Below, one piece after another: positions 6,027-8,432 of a stretch of 8,432 nt of DNA (position 1 is the stretch's first letter; the number at the start of each line of letters is the position of its first letter). Source of the DNA: JBBKWJ01 sp037968895. Lineage in GTDB: Bacteria > Actinomycetota > Acidimicrobiia > Acidimicrobiales > SZUA-35. The notes beneath the pieces were generated by a model. That model had not been told where the DNA came from, ran no database searches, and was given only the letters and a program-made list of their open reading frames with translations. Made by a program: the position numbers and the translations under genes. Location of the stretch: the NCBI GenBank assembly GCA_037968895.1, contig JBBKWJ010000314.1, forward strand, positions 1-8,432. The letters are read 5' to 3'.

Positions 6027-6043
6027 GAAGACGCCACCTCGTG

Positions 6044-6070
6044 ATCGACTGACGGCATCAGCTAGTCGAT
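6044..6070. terminator. Possible bidirectional hairpin between convergent genes
   Basis: ATCGACT (6044-6050) and AGTCGAT (6064-6070) pair exactly around a 13-base loop that can also form CTGA/TCAG. It is central in the 61-base gap between the PucR-type gene (stop 6026) and khtU (stop 6088), where a shared terminator is expected. There is no T-run on either side, so function is unproven. Confidence 0.4.
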
Positions 6071-6087
6071 GTTCTGCTCTTCAATGC

Positions 6088-7290
6088 TCAGTTGGCGGTC
6101 GTCGCCGGTCGGGCACGGAGCCAGAGCGAACTCAGCCAATCCGCGTTTTTTGCCGCCAGTGGGCCGCCAATAGCGGTGAGCAACACGTAGGCCGCGGCGA
6201 CAGATCCGAGTTCGGGTCCGTTGACGAGCGTTATCCCGAGAGAAGCAATGACAATTGAAAATTCACCGCGAGCAATGAGTGCGGCGCCAGCGCGAACACG
6301 ACCGCGTTCGCTTGCCCCGATTCGCTTCGCCACGACCCACCCGGTGACGAGCTTCCCCGCTGCGGTAAGCACGAAAAGGATCATCGCCGGGACCAACGCG
6401 CCCGGTAGCTCCTCGGGATTGATCTGGAAGGCGAAGAACAGGAAGAAGATGGCGGCGAACAAGTCGCGGAGCGGTTCGATGAGCGTGCTCGCTCGTGCCT
6501 GGACGGGGCCGGACAGAGCGAGCCCAACAAGGAAGGCTCCGATGGCCGCCGATATTTGGAGCGTTTGAGCTAGCCCACCAACAAACAAAGTAAGCCCGAA
6601 CACGGCGAGGAGCAATGACTCATTGTCGCCTCTATCGAGACCTGCGCTGATGAGGTGGCCCCACGACATTGCTGCCCACAACACGAGCATGACGACCGAC
6701 ACCGCGACCGCCACCGTAATGATCGTGGCGGCTGTGTCTTCCCCGGCGACGACGGCTGCGACCACAGGGAGATAGATGGCCATAGCAAGATCCTCAATAA
6801 CGAGGAGGTTGAGAACGGCTGGCGTCTCTCGGTTACCAAGCCGGTCGAGGTCGGTGAGAACTTTGGAAATGACGCCAGACGAGCTGATCCAGGTGACACC
6901 GCCCATGAGCACAGCGGCTGGTACTTCCCAGCCGAGCACCAGCCCGATGACAAAACCAGGAGAGAAGTTCAGCACTGCGTCTACCAGACCAGGAACACCT
7001 CCGGTGCGAAGACCGTGGCGTAGCTCGTCGCTGGTGTACGCGAGGCCAAGCGTGAGCAAGAGAAGCAGCACGCCGATTTCGGCGCCAAGAGCCACAAACT
7101 CCTCGGAGACGCCGATGTCTGCGATTCCACCGTCGCCGAGGCCGAGGCCAGCAATGAGATAGAACGGCACGGCGGTGATGCCGAGACGCGACGCCAACCG
7201 GGCGAGGGCCGACAGGACCAAGGCAATAAGGCCGATCTCAACAAATGCGAGTGCGACGTCAGCACTCGTGGCAGCAAGGATCGGTGTCAC
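6088..7290 (-). CDS. khtU: Potassium/proton antiporter, CPA2 family, KhtU-like
   Basis: Integral membrane cation:proton antiporter of the CPA2 (Kef/YhaU) type, expected to export K+ in exchange for H+. The 400-residue protein is almost entirely hydrophobic, with roughly 11-13 predicted transmembrane helices from about residue 10 to 380. It is close in length to B. subtilis KhtU (about 408). Family motifs include GGVTWISSSGVISKVL (130-145), NLLVIEDLAMA (161-171) with the acidic pair E166-D167 in the presumed ion-binding helix, and ALIARGEFSIVIAS (337-350). There is no C-terminal RCK/TrkA-N domain in the same chain; that role belongs to the upstream gene. GTG 7290 overlaps the TGA of khtT (GTGA), so the two are translated together and probably in fixed ratio. 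No good Shine-Dalgarno is visible, consistent with coupling. Convergent with the PucR-type gene. Confidence 0.92.
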   Translation of the reverse strand: MTPILAATSADVALAFVEIGLIALVLSALARLASRLGITAVPFYLIAGLGLGDGGIADIGVSEEFVALGAEIGVLLLLLTLGLAYTSDELRHGLRTGGVPGLVDAVLNFSPGFVIGLVLGWEVPAAVLMGGVTWISSSGVISKVLTDLDRLGNRETPAVLNLLVIEDLAMAIYLPVVAAVVAGEDTAATIITVAVAVSVVMLVLWAAMSWGHLISAGLDRGDNESLLLAVFGLTLFVGGLAQTLQISAAIGAFLVGLALSGPVQARASTLIEPLRDLFAAIFFLFFAFQINPEELPGALVPAMILFVLTAAGKLVTGWVVAKRIGASERGRVRAGAALIARGEFSIVIASLGITLVNGPELGSVAAAYVLLTAIGGPLAAKNADWLSSLWLRARPATTAN

Positions 7291-7769
7291 GCCTGCAGCA
7301 TTGCGCGGACACTGTCAATGCCCGGCGGCGTTCCGACGGCGACAGCGACGTCGCCACTAGCCAACTTGAACGCAGGGTCAGGCGCCGGATGGGTTTGGCC
7401 GCCCCTGACGACCGCAACGATGGAGACCCCGGTTCGGGTACGGATCATTCCTTCGCCGATGCTCTTCCCATCGAATGGTGACGCCTCGGGAACGGTCAGC
7501 CAGGCGATCGAGAGCCCCTCGATCTCTTGTTCTACGCCCGTCAATACCTCACTGATCCGAGGCGATCCGAGAAGCTCACCCAAGGCAAGGGACTCCTGCA
7601 CGTTGAGGTGCATGACCGTGCGGCAGATATCAGGATCCTCCGCGTCATAGACCATCACTTCACGTCGGCCACCGTGATGTACTAGCACCCCCACGCGTTC
7701 GCCGCTGTCCGTCGCAAACTCGAGGCGAACCCCGACGCCCGGCAGACTCGTCTCGCTGATCTTCACCAC
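7287..7769 (-). CDS. khtT: Regulatory subunit of the K+/H+ antiporter, KhtT-like (RCK_C domain)
   Basis: Cytoplasmic gating subunit for the membrane antiporter encoded next. The 160-residue chain matches the KhtT layout (B. subtilis protein about 165 aa). The N-terminal KhtT domain begins VKISETSLPGVGVRLEF (2-18) and continues through HHGGRREVMVYDAEDPD (31-47). A C-terminal TrkA-C/RCK_C domain (about 85-160) contains GKSIGEGMIRTRTGVSIVAV (101-120) and PDPAFKLASGDVAVAVG (130-146). In B. subtilis this RCK_C domain binds c-di-AMP and controls KhtU; the same for this protein is inferred. GTG 7769 was chosen because GGAG lies 6 bases upstream and the resulting N-terminus matches the family. The frame stays open to a start at 7916, but those 49 extra residues show no family similarity. 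KhtS, the third member of the B. subtilis operon, is not seen here. Confidence 0.93.
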   Translation of the reverse strand: MVKISETSLPGVGVRLEFATDSGERVGVLVHHGGRREVMVYDAEDPDICRTVMHLNVQESLALGELLGSPRISEVLTGVEQEIEGLSIAWLTVPEASPFDGKSIGEGMIRTRTGVSIVAVVRGGQTHPAPDPAFKLASGDVAVAVGTPPGIDSVRAMLQA

Positions 7770-7930
7770 AACTTGCTCCAAGCCTGTAGACCGACATTGC
7801 TGAAAGCGGTTCTGCTGACCAAGTTGGCGACCGACCCAGCCCAAAAGAGCGTAGCCGAGTCGACTTCTGCTCACGATGTCCGGACGAATGCATCCGCGGA
7901 CAATTGTCGAGGCCAACTAGTCTTTCGAGG
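7770..7930. promoter_or_regulatory. Divergent gap between khtT and the membrane sensor-like gene
   Basis: This 161-base gap must contain promoters for khtTU and probably for the divergent gene. A weak minus-strand pair TTGGTC / CAATGT with about 17 bases between them lies near 7825-7793. A cluster of four palindromic hexamers is at 7879-7906: TCCGGA, ATGCAT, CCGCGG and CAATTG, the last extended to GACAATTGTC (7899-7908). No sure promoter can be named. Confidence 0.35.
7776..7779 (-). promoter_or_regulatory. Ribosome binding site deciding the khtT start
   Basis: GGAG at 7779-7776 on the minus strand is followed by a 6-base spacer and GTG 7769. A second GTG at 7766 is possible but less well spaced for the observed family N-terminus. 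Confidence 0.65.
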
Positions 7931-8432
7931 ATGACGGAACGGAGGCTTTTTCTTTGCGTGCTCTCCTTGTTGGGTGTGGTCGCGCTCAGTTCGATCTTGA
8001 TCGCCGCCTATTCCGTAGCTCGAATTGAGGATCGGCTTGTCTCGGAGGGTGACTTCCACACCGCTGATTTGGACCTAGCGCTCTCGATGAGCGCAAGCGT
8101 GAGCGAAACGGCGCAAGAGACGCTGGCCTACATAGTGTCAGGCGATGTTGCAGAACGAGACGACGCTCGAGAAACGATCACTCGATTCGACGAACTCGTG
8201 GCCGAGTTTGAAAGGGTCGACGCACATGGCATTGGCGCCGAGCCTGTCGCATCGATAGTGGATAGGCATCGAGCATTCGCGTTTCAGGTCGAGCGAATGT
8301 TCGAGTCGTATGAATCGACCGGGTCGGTAAGCGCAACCCAGTTCGCAGATTTCGAAGAGGACCTCGACACGCTCACTTCTGAGCTCGCGTTGTTGGTTGG
8401 CCTCGAGCGAGCCGAGATCGCCAGGGCTCAGA
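7931..8432 (+). CDS. Partial membrane-anchored protein, probable sensor N-terminus
   Basis: The frame is open from ATG 7931 through the window end (167 complete codons plus one base), so the 3' part is missing. The chain begins MTERRLFLCVLSLLGVVALS with a single hydrophobic helix at about residues 6-29 preceded by two arginines. It then runs into a long acidic, helix-favouring segment (about 31-167) with heptad-like spacing, e.g. RIEDRLVSEGDFHTADLDLA (31-50) and ARETITRFDELVAEFERVD (79-97). This resembles the extracytoplasmic four-helix sensor regions of histidine kinases, diguanylate cyclases and chemoreceptors, but the output domain lies outside the window, so the class is undecided. The start is moderately sure: GAGG directly touches the ATG. 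GTG at 7958 is a later alternative that would lose the basic N-terminal residues. Divergent from khtTU; a role in sensing envelope or ionic stress is only a guess. Confidence 0.75.
   Translation, partial: MTERRLFLCVLSLLGVVALSSILIAAYSVARIEDRLVSEGDFHTADLDLALSMSASVSETAQETLAYIVSGDVAERDDARETITRFDELVAEFERVDAHGIGAEPVASIVDRHRAFAFQVERMFESYESTGSVSATQFADFEEDLDTLTSELALLVGLERAEIARAQ

Noticed and set aside
7770..7916. Upstream extension of khtT to a start at 7916.
   Set aside because: The extra 49 residues do not match the family; GTG 7769 has a ribosome binding site and gives the expected KhtT N-terminus.
1..8432. Search for CRISPR arrays, tRNA or rRNA genes, transposases, attachment sites or defence genes.
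   Set aside because: No regularly spaced repeats, cloverleaf-like segments, transposase or integrase motifs, or nuclease/toxin domains were seen in any frame; all substantial coding space is taken by housekeeping, glycan, regulatory and transport genes.

Overview
The window looks like chromosomal DNA from a moderately GC-rich bacterium. Frequent GTG starts, GTGA stop/start overlaps, a PucR-family regulator and a KhtT/KhtU-type potassium exporter pair fit an actinobacterium. A lineage such as Acidimicrobiia is possible, but that is inference and no rRNA or tRNA is present to test it. I see no tRNA, rRNA, CRISPR array, insertion sequence, integrase or phage gene. All eight genes have clear coding character; the first and last run off the window.

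Region 1 (1-2590) is a glycan-synthesis island. On the minus strand a GT4-type glycosyltransferase (117-1295) is translationally coupled by a GTGA overlap to a second gene (1-120, truncated by the window edge). That gene begins like the alpha/alpha-toroid proteins that accompany such transferases. Divergently on the plus strand lies a second GT4 glycosyltransferase (1484-2590) with the N-terminal 'IAVLAPIAWRTPPRHYGPWE' signature. The two promoters must lie in the 188-base gap between them.

Region 2 (2591-6026) starts with a 208-base gap holding three small inverted repeats, then a 62-codon gene with an almost ideal ribosome binding site (2799-2987). This small gene converges on class II fumarase (fumC, 2984-4312, minus) so tightly that the two stop codons share one CTAG. 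fumC is divergent from a PucR-family regulator (4479-6026, plus); the 166-base gap between them holds a 7-bp inverted repeat right in front of the regulator.

Region 3 (6027-8432) contains a potassium/proton antiporter operon, khtT-khtU (7769 down to 6088, minus), again coupled by GTGA. It converges on the PucR-type gene across a short gap with a hairpin. Divergent from khtT is the 5' part of a membrane-anchored protein (7931 to the window end) with one N-terminal transmembrane helix and a helical extracytoplasmic segment, as in sensor kinases or chemoreceptor-like sensors.

I found no clearly new multi-gene system. The best leads are a 24-bp perfect palindrome made of codon/anticodon-mirrored codons at the left end, the orphan 62-residue protein locked to fumC, the fumarase with a short N-terminus, and the inverted repeat between fumC and the PucR-type regulator.
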